Assembly: GCF_009695585.1 (NCBI RefSeq)
Contig: NZ_VUNR01000007.1
Span: forward strand, 44,448 to 108,447
Source: Anaerovibrio slackiae
Lineage (GTDB): Bacteria > Bacillota > Negativicutes > Selenomonadales > Selenomonadaceae
Length of the DNA stretch: 64,000 nt
Direction: 5' to 3'
The notes beneath the pieces were generated by a model, which made no database searches, had not been told where the DNA came from, and saw only the letters and a list, made by a program, of their open reading frames with translations. Both the position numbers and the translations under genes were made by a program. Positions 9,023 to 17,132 of the stretch are shown one piece after another; positions within the stretch are counted from its first letter, which is position 1, and each line of letters starts with the position of its first letter.

Positions 9023-9415
9023 ATTTCAGTTTGTCGTGGTGCTTGTTTGTAACTACGAGCATATACTGAAAGAAGTAGTTTGGGATTTAGTGGACTCTGT
9101 TCAGACATTATAAAGGGACAGGTAGCGGCAGTACCCATAGAAAACTCGCTCTCGCTCTTAGCACAGCCTCGCGCTTCTAAGCTCCTGCATCGCTTACGCT
9201 CGCACTCGCTAAGAAGCGAGGCTGCACTCAAGGTTTTCTTTGGGTACATGCCACACCTGTCCCTCTTTTGGTCTGAACAGATACAACAAAATAATACAAC
9301 GATATTCAGTTAGTATGGGGCTGTAGCAGCTAATCCTGCTTTACGAGCAAGCCTGAAAAAGGGGGCGGAAAGGCTGGCGAAGTTTGATACTGCCAGCCGC
9401 TGTACAAACTGAAAT
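9023..9415 (+). repeat. Structured non-coding repeat, copy 1 (393 bp, inverted terminal repeats)
   Basis: The ends are exact inverted repeats, ATTTCAGTTTGT at 9023-9034 and ACAAACTGAAAT at 9404-9415. Inside lies a nested inverted repeat from CTGTTCAGAC (9097-9106) to GTCTGAACAG (9271-9280). Matching shoulders follow inward: GGGACAGGT with ACCTGTCCC, then GTACCCATAGAAAAC with GGTTTTCTTTGGGTAC, then an apical GC-rich stem (CAGCCTCGC with GCGAGGCTG). A smaller hairpin, GGCTGGC with GCCAGCC, lies near the 3' end. Two further copies are at 38735 and 39617. No convincing open frame is present and no flanking target duplication is seen. Confidence 0.85.
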
Positions 9416-9469
9416 AAGCTAATTTCGTTTTGTTTTAAGTAACAATTCAGTATCACGAAAATTTGAATG

Positions 9470-9498
9470 TTGCGAAAATTTTCCCTTTGTTTTAGAAT
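9470..9498 (+). promoter_or_regulatory. Promoter of a short transcription unit
   Basis: TTGCGA at 9470-9475 and TAGAAT at 9493-9498 are separated by 17 bp. The start of transcription would be near 9505. Confidence 0.6.
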
Positions 9499-9504
9499 GG
9501 AAGC

Positions 9505-9645
9505 AGGTATATGGATGTGTCAGAAACATGGAAAGGTCAGAAAGGCAGCGCCGGTATGATGAGCGGCTCCGCGATGGAGCTGATTGCCTGTTTGATGTGT
9601 TTTTTGCCGTGGCTTTTTATATAAGGTGCCACGGTTTATTTTTTT
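9505..9645 (+). ncRNA. Candidate small RNA (about 135 nt) or leaderless 37-codon peptide mRNA
   Basis: A good promoter at 9470-9498 and an intrinsic terminator at 9607-9645 bracket about 135 nt between the repeat and the fur-like gene. The segment contains ATG9511 to TAA9624, a 37-codon frame that ends with a hydrophobic stretch (ELIACLMCFLPWLFI) and overlaps the terminator stem. With transcription starting near 9505 there would be almost no leader and no ribosome site, which argues for an RNA product. A short membrane peptide is the alternative. I do not recognise it as 6S, SRP, tmRNA or a known riboswitch. Confidence 0.4.
9607..9645 (+). terminator. Terminator of the small transcript upstream of fur
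   Basis: CCGTGGC (9607-9613) pairs with GCCACGG (9628-9634) and is followed by TTTATTTTTTT. Confidence 0.75.
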
Positions 9646-9672
9646 GCTTTTTGCACATATCTTTGATATAAT
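9644..9672 (+). promoter_or_regulatory. Promoter of the fur-like gene
   Basis: TTGCTT at 9644-9649 and a perfect TATAAT at 9667-9672 are spaced by 17 bp, overlapping the preceding T-tract and 40 bp before the ATG. Confidence 0.65.
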
Positions 9673-9712
9673 ATATTGTATTTGAATTTTACGGATAAAG
9701 GAGGCTGCGGTC

Positions 9713-10177
9713 ATGTCAGCTACATATTCTTTGGATGATTTGAGGCAGAAGCTGCAAAACAGCCCATATAAGTGTACCCACCAGCGGAGGGTTGTGCTGG
9801 AGGTTTTTGTGAACAATCCCGGCGTACATCTCAGTGCCGAGGAAGTGCATGATATTTTGAAGCAGAAGTCTGCTGATATAGGCCTGGCTACTGTGTACAG
9901 GGCACTGGAGCTTTTGTGCAGCAAGGAGATAGGCATCCTGCAGAAGATTGATTTCGGTGATGGCTGTTCCCGTTATGAGCTGAATCTGACGGAGCCCAAC
10001 TCCCATCAGCATCATCACATGATTTGCACAAATTGCAAGAAGGTAATCGAGTTTTCCGAGGATATGCTGGATGATTTGGAAGCGGATATTATGAAAAAGT
10101 GCGGCTTCAAGGTAACTGACCATCAGGTGAAGTTCTTTGGGCTGTGTGAGGAGTGCCGGAACGAAATTGCGAATTAA
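9713..10177 (+). CDS. Fur-family metal-dependent transcriptional repressor
   Basis: A 154-residue winged-helix regulator of the Fur/PerR/Zur family. The DNA-recognition part includes KCTHQRRVVLEVF and GLATVYRALELL. The metal-binding hinge is HQHHHMICTNCKKVIEF. Two CxxC pairs (CTNC and CEEC) would hold the structural zinc. Which metal or signal it senses cannot be read from sequence alone. AAAGGAGG lies before ATG9713 and a clear promoter precedes it. hemZ follows within 10 nt, suggesting that haem or tetrapyrrole synthesis is co-expressed with the regulator. Confidence 0.88.
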   Translation: MSATYSLDDLRQKLQNSPYKCTHQRRVVLEVFVNNPGVHLSAEEVHDILKQKSADIGLATVYRALELLCSKEIGILQKIDFGDGCSRYELNLTEPNSHQHHHMICTNCKKVIEFSEDMLDDLEADIMKKCGFKVTDHQVKFFGLCEECRNEIAN

Positions 10178-10184
10178 GGAATTT

Positions 10185-11765
10185 TTGCTCAACAGCCAGA
10201 ACCAGGTAGTCTGCAAGGTGGTGCGGGAGGTATTGAACCTCTTTAAAATGGAGCTGCCGGTGCCAGTGGAAAAGCTGCCCTACAGAAAGAGTCCTGAGAA
10301 GCAGGCGGAGCTTATTAGTAATGCCGCCTATGATATTTTGGAGCTGAAAATCGAGAATTTTACGGAGAGCGTGCCGGGGGAGACTACCTCGTCCCTGACG
10401 GAGCGGCCGGGGGAGCTGCCTGTGGTACGGACTATGGTGCATTATATTGCCGCTGACGGCAGCAGCCATGGCATGGAGCGCACCGATAGGGGCAGGGGCA
10501 GCGAGCGGTTTGAGGCAGGGAAGCACCGGCTGATTAAGCTGAACCTTTATCACCTGCTGCGGCAGGAGTTTGGCTTTCCTGAGGCTCCCTGGGGCATTCT
10601 GCACGGGGTGCGGCCCACGAAGATTGTCCACCGGCTTTTGAATGACGGCCTGGGCCGTGATGAGGTGGTGGAAAGGCTTAGGACGGACTATGCTGCAAGC
10701 TGGGAAAAGGCAACGGTCATTACGGATATGGCCATCCGCCAGCGGCCTTTTTTGGCAAAATCGGACAGGCAGACTGTCAGCATCTATGTGGGCATCCCTT
10801 TCTGCCTGACCAGGTGCCTGTACTGTTCCTTTCCTGCCCACATCCTGCCGGGGAAGAAGGGCATAGAGCGTTTTATGGCAGCCTTCCGCAAGGATTTGCT
10901 GGCAGCAAGGGATTTGGTGCAGGCTTACGGCTTCAAGGTGCAGTCCGTCTATGTGGGAGGCGGTACTCCTACCAGCCTGCCGGATGACTATTTCTCCGAA
11001 ATGCTGCAGCTGGTGAAGGAAAGCTTCTGCTGTGAGCATACGGTGGAGTTTACGGTGGAGGCAGGGCGGCCGGACAGTATGTCAGAGGTGAAGCTGGCTG
11101 CCATGCAGCAGTGCGGTGTCACCCGTGTCAGCTGCAATCCCCAGACCATGCAGCAGCGCACCTTGAAGCGCATCGGCAGGAACCACACGGTGGAGTCGGT
11201 GTCCGAGATGTTCCACAGCCTTCGCCGGGCAGGGATTCCGGAAATCAACATGGATTTGATTATCGGCCTGCCGGGAGAAGGGGTGGAGGATGTCAGGGAT
11301 ACCATGGAGCAGATTACTGCCCTGGCACCTGACGATATCACCCTCCATTCCCTGGCACTGAAGCGGGGTTCCAGGCTGAAGATGAACCTGGCTGACTATG
11401 AGCTGCCCGAGGACGATACCTGCCGGGAGATGTTTGCGGTGGCCATGGATTATGTGACGAAGTCCGGGCTGAAGCCATACTATCTCTACCGTCAGGGCTA
11501 TATGAGCGGCCAGATGGAAAACGTGGGCTGCAGCCGTGACGGGGCGGAGAGCATGTACAATATCCAGATTATGGAGGAACAGCAGACAATTCTTGGCATT
11601 GGCGGTGCTGCCACCACCAAGGTGGTGGATTTTCGGGAGAACCGCCTGAAATCTGTCTTTAATGCCAAGGATCTGGTGACCTATGAACGGGATATTGACG
11701 TATATATCGAAAAGCGCAGGGCACTGCTGGAGGAAATCTACGGCAAGCCGCAGCCAGAAATATAG
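10185..11765 (+). CDS. hemZ: Coproporphyrinogen III oxidase-like radical SAM protein HemZ
   Basis: An oxygen-independent coproporphyrinogen dehydrogenase-like enzyme, by similarity to Bacillus HemZ. The 4Fe-4S/SAM motif is CLTRCLYCSF (about residue 206), preceded by SIYVGIPF and followed by YVGGGTPTSL, TVEAGRPD, NMDLIIGLPGEGV and PYYLYRQ, as in HemZ. There is an N-terminal region of about 180 residues with the HGVRPTKIVH block peculiar to this subfamily. The start is uncertain. TTG10185 is chosen because TAAGGA precedes it and the N-terminus then matches the family length (526 residues). It overlaps nothing but lies 7 nt after the fur-like gene, so the two are co-transcribed. hisS follows. 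Confidence 0.83.
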   Translation: MLNSQNQVVCKVVREVLNLFKMELPVPVEKLPYRKSPEKQAELISNAAYDILELKIENFTESVPGETTSSLTERPGELPVVRTMVHYIAADGSSHGMERTDRGRGSERFEAGKHRLIKLNLYHLLRQEFGFPEAPWGILHGVRPTKIVHRLLNDGLGRDEVVERLRTDYAASWEKATVITDMAIRQRPFLAKSDRQTVSIYVGIPFCLTRCLYCSFPAHILPGKKGIERFMAAFRKDLLAARDLVQAYGFKVQSVYVGGGTPTSLPDDYFSEMLQLVKESFCCEHTVEFTVEAGRPDSMSEVKLAAMQQCGVTRVSCNPQTMQQRTLKRIGRNHTVESVSEMFHSLRRAGIPEINMDLIIGLPGEGVEDVRDTMEQITALAPDDITLHSLALKRGSRLKMNLADYELPEDDTCREMFAVAMDYVTKSGLKPYYLYRQGYMSGQMENVGCSRDGAESMYNIQIMEEQQTILGIGGAATTKVVDFRENRLKSVFNAKDLVTYERDIDVYIEKRRALLEEIYGKPQPEI

Positions 11766-11805
11766 TGATTAATTGTAATTTTGACATACAGGAGGATAAA
11801 GAGGA

Positions 11806-13059
11806 ATGTTGACAAATGCACCTCGTGGAACAAAGGATATACTGCCTGACTCAGTAGGCGATTGGAATTATGTGGAGGGGGAAATCCGTGAGCTGTGCCG
11901 CCGCTTTGGCTACAGCGAAATCAGGACCCCGATTTTTGAGCATACGGAGCTTTTCCAGCGGGGCATCGGCGAGGGCACAGATGTGGTGGACAAGGAAATG
12001 TACACCTTTACCGACCGGGGGGACAGGAGCATTACCCTGCGGCCTGAGAATACGGCTTCCGCTGTCCGTGCCTATCTGCAGAACAAGCTTTATGCGGAGT
12101 CCAATTTGGTGAAGCTGTTCTACATCGGTTCCATGTTCCGCTATGACCGCCCGCAGGCAGGACGCATGCGTGAGTTCCATCAGTTTGGCGTGGAGGCACT
12201 GGGGGAGGCCAATCCTGCCGTTGATGCAGAGGTAATCCTGCTGGCCATGAGCCTGCTGGAAGGGCTGGGGCTGAAGGACCTGGAGCTTTCCATCAATTCC
12301 GTGGGCTGCCCGAAGTGCCGCAGCAAATACCGCACCATGCTGCAGGATTTCTTCCGGGACAAGCTGGATGATTTGTGCGAGGACTGCCGCAGCCGCTTTG
12401 ACAGAAGCCCTCTGCGCATCCTGGACTGCAAGAAGGACAGTGACAAACCATACATGGCAGATGCACCGAAGATTACCGACTGCCTCTGCGATGAGTGCAG
12501 TGACCATTTTGCAAAGCTCAAGGAGCACCTTGCCAATGCCGGTATCAGCTTCCAGCATGACCCTAGGCTGGTGCGTGGCCTGGACTACTACACCAAGACC
12601 GCCTTTGAAATCAAGTATCCGCCGCTGGGGGCTCAGAGTGCCGTGGCCGGTGGCGGCCGCTATGACGGGCTGATTGAGGAAATGGGCGGCAGTCCTACCC
12701 CGGCCGTGGGTTTTGCCACAGGTTTGGAGCGGCTCCTTCTGGCGTTGGAGAGCCAGAACCTGCTGCCGGAGAAGAACCGCAGCGTGGATGCCTATGTGGT
12801 GGCACTGGGTGAGGCTGCCCAGTCCGAGGGATTCAAGCTCTTGAACAACCTGCGCAAGGCTGGCCTGTCTGCGGCGATGGATTTTGCCGGCCGCAGCATG
12901 AAGGCTCAGATGAAGCAGGCCAACAAGCTGGGGGCACGTTATGCCCTTATCCTTGGTGATGACGAGATTGTCGAGGGAGTGGTAATGCTCCGCAGCATGT
13001 CTGACAGCCAGCAGGAAAAGGTAGCCCTTGCCGAGGTAATAGGGAAAATTAAGGCGTAA
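11806..13059 (+). CDS. hisS: Histidyl-tRNA synthetase
   Basis: Charges tRNA-His. The class II motifs are in order: PRGTKDILP near the N-terminus, motif 2 as FYIGSMFRYDRPQAGRMREFHQFG, the histidine-binding blocks LVRGLDYYTKTAFE and AGGGRYDGL, and motif 3 as AVGFATGLERLL, then a C-terminal anticodon-binding domain. The length of 417 residues is normal. The insertion domain holds several cysteine pairs (CPKC, CEDC, CLCDEC), more than in the Bacillus enzyme, which could bind a metal. ATG11806 follows GGAGGATAAAGAGG. No terminator is seen after it, but aspS has its own promoter. Confidence 0.95.
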   Translation: MLTNAPRGTKDILPDSVGDWNYVEGEIRELCRRFGYSEIRTPIFEHTELFQRGIGEGTDVVDKEMYTFTDRGDRSITLRPENTASAVRAYLQNKLYAESNLVKLFYIGSMFRYDRPQAGRMREFHQFGVEALGEANPAVDAEVILLAMSLLEGLGLKDLELSINSVGCPKCRSKYRTMLQDFFRDKLDDLCEDCRSRFDRSPLRILDCKKDSDKPYMADAPKITDCLCDECSDHFAKLKEHLANAGISFQHDPRLVRGLDYYTKTAFEIKYPPLGAQSAVAGGGRYDGLIEEMGGSPTPAVGFATGLERLLLALESQNLLPEKNRSVDAYVVALGEAAQSEGFKLLNNLRKAGLSAAMDFAGRSMKAQMKQANKLGARYALILGDDEIVEGVVMLRSMSDSQQEKVALAEVIGKIKA

Positions 13060-13074
13060 CATTTTGCAAAATCA

Positions 13075-13103
13075 TTGTCAGTTTTTGGCGAGTTTGCTAT
13101 AAT
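13075..13103 (+). promoter_or_regulatory. Promoter of aspS
   Basis: TTGTCA (13075-13080), 17 bp, then TATAAT (13098-13103), located 66 bp before the aspS ATG. Confidence 0.75.
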
Positions 13104-13168
13104 GATGGTTGCGAAAAAAATATTCGATTATTAGACGATAATTAGATTTTATGAGGTGAAAGGTTTAG

Positions 13169-14974
13169 ATGGATACTTTAGAAGGTTTGAAGCGTTCCCA
13201 TCACTGCGGTGAGCTGCGTGCTGACCATGTAGGCAGTGAGGTTGTCCTTTGCGGCTGGGTTTCCCGCCGCCGTGACCATGGCGGACTGATTTTTGTTGAC
13301 CTGCGTGACCGCTCCGGTCTGGTGCAGGTGGTAATTGACGAGGCTGCCATCGGCGAGGAGGCATTCCACAAGGCTGAGACTATCCGCAACGAGTTCGTTG
13401 TGGCTGTCCGGGGCAGCGTGCGCGCCCGTTCCCAGGAAACCGTAAATCCTAACATGGCTACCGGCATGATAGAGGTGGTAGTAGAGGAGCTGCGCATCCT
13501 TAACAAGGCAAAGACTCCTCCGTTCTACATCCAGGATGGCATCGAGGTGGATGAGATGCTGCGCCTGAAGTACCGCTATCTTGATTTGCGCCGCCCTGAG
13601 ATGCAGAAGAATCTCATGCTGCGCCATCGCGTTACCAAGATTATGCGTGATTACTTTGACAGGAACGGCTTCCTGGAGATTGAGACTCCTATGCTCTGCA
13701 AGTCCACCCCTGAGGGTGCCCGTGACTTCCTGGTGCCTAGCCGCCTGAATCCTGGGGAGTTCTACGCATTGCCGCAGTCTCCGCAGATTTACAAGCAGAT
13801 TCTGATGCTCTCCGGCATGGAGAAGTATTTCCAGATTGTCCGCTGCTTCCGCGATGAGGATTTGCGTGCTGACCGCCAGCCTGAGTTTACCCAGCTGGAT
13901 ATTGAGATGTCCTTCATCGACCAGGAGACCATCCTGACCATGATGGAAGGCATGATGGGTGAGATTTTTGATAAGGCCCTGGACAGGAAAATCCCTGAGA
14001 AGTTCCTGCGCATGACCTGGGACGAGGCCATGGAGCGTTACGGCTCTGACAAGCCTGACCTGCGCTTTGGCATGGAGCTGATGGATATTTCCGAGCATGT
14101 ACAGGGTTCTGACTTCAAGGTGTTCAAGTCCGTGCTGGAAAATGGCGGACAGGTAAAGGTTATCAATGTTGAGGGTTATGCCAATATTCCGCGCCGCGAG
14201 CTGGACGGCCTGGTACAGTATGTACAGGGGTACGGTGCCAAGGGGCTGGCATGGATTCAGTACACCGAGGAAGGCATCAAGTCTCCGTTCAAGAAGTTCT
14301 ACTCTGATGAGACCTTTGAGAACATCAAGCAGGCAACCGGTGCCAAGACCGGCGATTTGCTGCTGGTTATTGCTGATAAGCCGCTGGTTGTAGCTCAGGC
14401 CCTGGGCGAGTTGCGCCTGGAGATGGCACGCCGCCGCGGCTTGATTGACCCGGACAAGCTCAGCTTCCTGTGGGTTGTTGACTTCCCTATGTTCGAGTAC
14501 AGCGAGGAAGACAAGCGCTGGAAGGCTATGCATCATCCGTTTACCGCGCCTCGTGACGAGGATGTGCAGTATCTTATCTCCGACCCTGGCCGTGTCAAGG
14601 CTATTGCCTACGATATGGTTCTCAACGGCGTGGAGATTGGCGGCGGTTCCCTGCGTATCTATCAGAACGATATTCAGGAGAAGGTATTTGAGGCTATCGG
14701 CCTGACTGCCGAGGCTGCTCACAGCAAGTTCGGCTTTATGCTGGATGCCTTCAAGTACGGTGCTCCGCCTCATGGGGGCTTGGCCTTCGGCCTTGACCGC
14801 CTGATTATGCTGATGGCCAAGAGGAAGTCCATCCGCGACGTTATCGCCTTCCCGAAGACCCAGAGTGCTTCCGATGTTATGTCCCAGGCACCTTCCGAGG
14901 TGGATGAGAAGCAGCTGAAGGAGCTGTCCATCCGTACTCATGTGAAGAAGAAGGTCAAGGAAGATAAGGAATAA
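13169..14974 (+). CDS. aspS: Aspartyl-tRNA synthetase, bacterial type
   Basis: Charges tRNA-Asp. An N-terminal OB-fold anticodon domain (VVLCGWVSRRRDHGG) is followed by the class II core: FLEIETPMLCKSTPEGARDFLVP, motif 2 at FQIVRCFRDEDLRADRQPEFTQ, a bacterial GAD insertion in the middle, and motif 3 at HGGLAFGLDRLIML. The length of 601 residues is typical of the long bacterial form. The codon use is noticeably biased to C/G-ending and CGT/CGC arginine codons, as expected for a highly expressed gene. AGGTGAAAGG precedes ATG13169. Own promoter and own terminator, so it is monocistronic. Confidence 0.95.
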   Translation: MDTLEGLKRSHHCGELRADHVGSEVVLCGWVSRRRDHGGLIFVDLRDRSGLVQVVIDEAAIGEEAFHKAETIRNEFVVAVRGSVRARSQETVNPNMATGMIEVVVEELRILNKAKTPPFYIQDGIEVDEMLRLKYRYLDLRRPEMQKNLMLRHRVTKIMRDYFDRNGFLEIETPMLCKSTPEGARDFLVPSRLNPGEFYALPQSPQIYKQILMLSGMEKYFQIVRCFRDEDLRADRQPEFTQLDIEMSFIDQETILTMMEGMMGEIFDKALDRKIPEKFLRMTWDEAMERYGSDKPDLRFGMELMDISEHVQGSDFKVFKSVLENGGQVKVINVEGYANIPRRELDGLVQYVQGYGAKGLAWIQYTEEGIKSPFKKFYSDETFENIKQATGAKTGDLLLVIADKPLVVAQALGELRLEMARRRGLIDPDKLSFLWVVDFPMFEYSEEDKRWKAMHHPFTAPRDEDVQYLISDPGRVKAIAYDMVLNGVEIGGGSLRIYQNDIQEKVFEAIGLTAEAAHSKFGFMLDAFKYGAPPHGGLAFGLDRLIMLMAKRKSIRDVIAFPKTQSASDVMSQAPSEVDEKQLKELSIRTHVKKKVKEDKE

Positions 14975-14985
14975 GCTATAGAATA

Positions 14986-15027
14986 ATACCCTGCCGGAAT
15001 TTTGTGTTCCGGCAGGGTATTTTTTTG
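14986..15027 (+). terminator. Terminator of aspS
   Basis: ATACCCTGCCGGAA pairs perfectly with TTCCGGCAGGGTAT around a TTTTGTG loop and is followed by TTTTTTT. Confidence 0.93.
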
Positions 15028-15055
15028 TAAATGCCTAGTGCAGAAGTCGTATTTA

Positions 15056-15064
15056 TGATATAAT
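15056..15064 (+). promoter_or_regulatory. Extended -10 promoter for the GGDEF gene
   Basis: TGATATAAT fits the extended -10 form, 35 bp before the ATG. No clear -35 is present. Confidence 0.45.
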
Positions 15065-15099
15065 CACATGTAATTATTTTGCTGAAAAGGATTGATTGC

Positions 15100-16167
15100 A
15101 TGGATGCTCATACTTCCGTAGTCAGTATCACCTGTCTCCTGATGCTGACTATGCTGGTTCAGACATATACATCTGACTCGATTGACGGACGGCTGCGCAG
15201 GGCGTTTCTCCACGGCTTTGCTATCATACTGTTCTGCGCTGTGCTGGACTGGACACGGGTGGAGCTGAATGGCTCCCAGCTGGTGCCTGTATGGCTGCAC
15301 GGTGCCGTTGTCAGCCTGGAATATACCCTGGCACCGGTGGTGGTGCTATTTTTGATTGGCGTGATGGGTGCCATTGAGCGCAACAGCTTTTTGGTGCCGC
15401 TGCTGGCCTTCAACGGCCTTTTGCAGTTTACCAGCGGCTTTACGGAGTGGATTTTTTATATTGACGCTGCCAACAACTTCGTCCGGGGCGAATGGTTCCG
15501 GGTGTATGTGCTGATTTATTCCATAGGTATTTTCGTCATGTACCGGGAGGTGTACAGGTGCAGCTGGATATACCAGAATAGGAACGGCTGGATGCTGTTT
15601 ATGAGTATTCTGTCCCTGACCATCGGGGTGGGGGAGAATGAGTTCGGAGGCGAGTGCCACACCACCTTCCTTGCGGTGTCCATAGCTGCTACCATGTTTT
15701 ATGTGTACTTTATGGATATCGGCATCCAGACGGATCCTATGACGAAGCTTTTGAACCGCCGCTGCTATGACAGCCATCTGAAAAAGATTGACTACCCTAC
15801 GGCTGTGGTCATGTTTGATGTGGACAAGTTCAAGTACATCAATGATACCTATGGCCATGAAAAGGGTGATATCGTGCTGCAGCACGTAGCAATCTGCCTG
15901 CGGAGAACCTTCGGCAGGCTGGGCTATCTCTATCGGCTGGGGGGTGACGAGTTCTGCCTGATTTTGCGCAAGGGGTATCTGGACAAGGTGGACTTCGGGC
16001 TGCTGCGCCGCGCCCTGGACAGGCATCTGGAGATGTACAGGCGGCATGAGCCCCTGATGCCTGCCGTGTCCATGGGGCATGCCATATATGACGGCGGCCT
16101 GTCCGTGCAGAATGTGGTGAAGCAGGCTGACCAGCAGATGTATGCTGACAAGAAGGGCAGAAGCTGA
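15100..16167 (+). CDS. Membrane-anchored diguanylate cyclase (GGDEF domain)
   Basis: The N-terminal about 210 residues form roughly six hydrophobic segments and would sit in the inner membrane. A GGDEF domain follows from about residue 215 (MFDVDKFKYINDTYGHEKGD, then YRLGGDEFCLIL with GGDEF at about 280). An intact GGDEF sequence predicts synthesis of cyclic-di-GMP from GTP. The RxxD inhibitory site usually found just upstream of GGDEF is not seen, so product feedback may be absent. ATG15100 is preferred over TTG15079, since AAAGG lies 10 nt before it. The sensed signal is unknown. It is followed by the palindrome at 16191. Confidence 0.85.
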   Translation: MDAHTSVVSITCLLMLTMLVQTYTSDSIDGRLRRAFLHGFAIILFCAVLDWTRVELNGSQLVPVWLHGAVVSLEYTLAPVVVLFLIGVMGAIERNSFLVPLLAFNGLLQFTSGFTEWIFYIDAANNFVRGEWFRVYVLIYSIGIFVMYREVYRCSWIYQNRNGWMLFMSILSLTIGVGENEFGGECHTTFLAVSIAATMFYVYFMDIGIQTDPMTKLLNRRCYDSHLKKIDYPTAVVMFDVDKFKYINDTYGHEKGDIVLQHVAICLRRTFGRLGYLYRLGGDEFCLILRKGYLDKVDFGLLRRALDRHLEMYRRHEPLMPAVSMGHAIYDGGLSVQNVVKQADQQMYADKKGRS

Positions 16168-16190
16168 TTTTGAAATCTTCTCCATGCCTT

Positions 16191-16230
16191 ATATATCTAT
16201 ATATAAATATATATTTATATATAGATATAT
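16191..16230. repeat. Perfect 40-bp all-A/T-plus-one-C/G palindrome
   Basis: Positions 16191-16210 (ATATATCTATATATAAATAT) are exactly the reverse complement of 16211-16230. It lies 23 bp after the GGDEF stop codon. It could be a cruciform, a weak 3' hairpin or a protein-binding site. It has no proper T-tract, though TATTTTTTCG follows at 16236. Confidence 0.9.
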
Positions 16231-16389
16231 AACGAATATTTTTTCGATTTTTTAGCAAAAAAGCTGGCAATGAAGCTGATTTTTTGGTATGATAGGTACA
16301 GAAATTTTGTTGAGGCGACGGCAGCTGCCTGACGTAGTGCAGGCGGGGCTGCCGGGCTGTATTTGTATTTTGATTGGGGGATTGAGCAA

Positions 16390-16845
16390 ATGAACAAGGT
16401 TATTTTGAAGGGGCGCCTGGCCCGTGATGTAGATTTGCGTACCACGCCAAGCGGCAAATCCGTGGCTCAGGCTACTATTGCGGTGGATCGCTGGGGCAAG
16501 GACCAGCCGGCGGATTTCATTCCGCTGGTTATCTGGGGACAGCAGGCAGAGACTTTTGCCAGGTATCTCTACAAGGGCCGTGAGGTGCTGGTAGAGGGGC
16601 GCATGCAGGTGCGCAGCTATGATGACAAGACCGGCGCCAAGCGTTATGTGACAGAGGTCATTGTGGAGAACTTTGAGTTCTGCGGCAGCAAGAACGATGC
16701 AGGCAATGCTCCGGCGGCTGGCGGCTTCGACGGTGGCAGCGGCTTCGGTGCGCCTGCCGGTGGCAGCGGGGCACCTGCTGGCGGTTCCGCCTTTGGCACC
16801 AGCGAGGGCTTTGGCCAGCCGGTAGATGGGGATATTCCTTTCTGA
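16390..16845 (+). CDS. ssb: Single-stranded DNA-binding protein
   Basis: Binds and protects single-stranded DNA in replication and repair. The OB fold runs from MNKVILKGRLARDVDLR to about residue 105 (EVIVENFEFCG). A glycine/alanine-rich flexible linker follows (about residues 106-143), and the acidic tip DGDIPF is the usual docking peptide for partner proteins. The length of 151 residues is standard. ATG16390 has GGGGGATTGAG before it. The upstream in-frame start at 16363 lacks a ribosome site. It is a single gene here, not between rpsF and rpsR, so it may be a second SSB paralogue. Confidence 0.92.
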   Translation: MNKVILKGRLARDVDLRTTPSGKSVAQATIAVDRWGKDQPADFIPLVIWGQQAETFARYLYKGREVLVEGRMQVRSYDDKTGAKRYVTEVIVENFEFCGSKNDAGNAPAAGGFDGGSGFGAPAGGSGAPAGGSAFGTSEGFGQPVDGDIPF

Positions 16846-16888
16846 TGGCCTGATGGTGTGATTCCAAGCTGCGTTGACAGGTATTTTA

Positions 16889-16935
16889 CTGCTGATGGAT
16901 AAGCATTCGGTTTATTCATCAGCAGTTTTTTTTTT
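16889..16935 (+). terminator. Terminator of ssb
   Basis: CTGCTGATGGATAA pairs with TTTATTCATCAGCAG (one mismatch) and is followed by ten T residues. Confidence 0.88.
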
Positions 16936-17132
16936 GTAAGGCAAGTAGTTTTTTGTAAGAAATCTGCAAATTTTTTCTAAAATTTTCTTTTCCTGGCAGG
17001 ATTATTCTGACGGGCAGCGAAATATACCCTATAAGGATTTGACGGGAAAAGGGTGTGGCGGCCTGGCTGGATTTTGAGGATATGGCATAGATAGCGCTGC
17101 TGCTGGAAAAATTTTATTCGGAGGGATATATA

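Noticed and set aside
13178..14941. Long open frame antisense to aspS, with similar ones antisense to hisS, prfC, murE and cca
   Set aside because: They mirror the codon bias of strongly expressed sense genes, have no ribosome sites and their peptides look random (His/Gln/Leu rich).
16936..17132. Possible flagellar sigma-28 promoter before the chemoreceptor gene
   Set aside because: TAAAATTT is present, but no acceptable GCCGATAA-like -10 follows at the right spacing.
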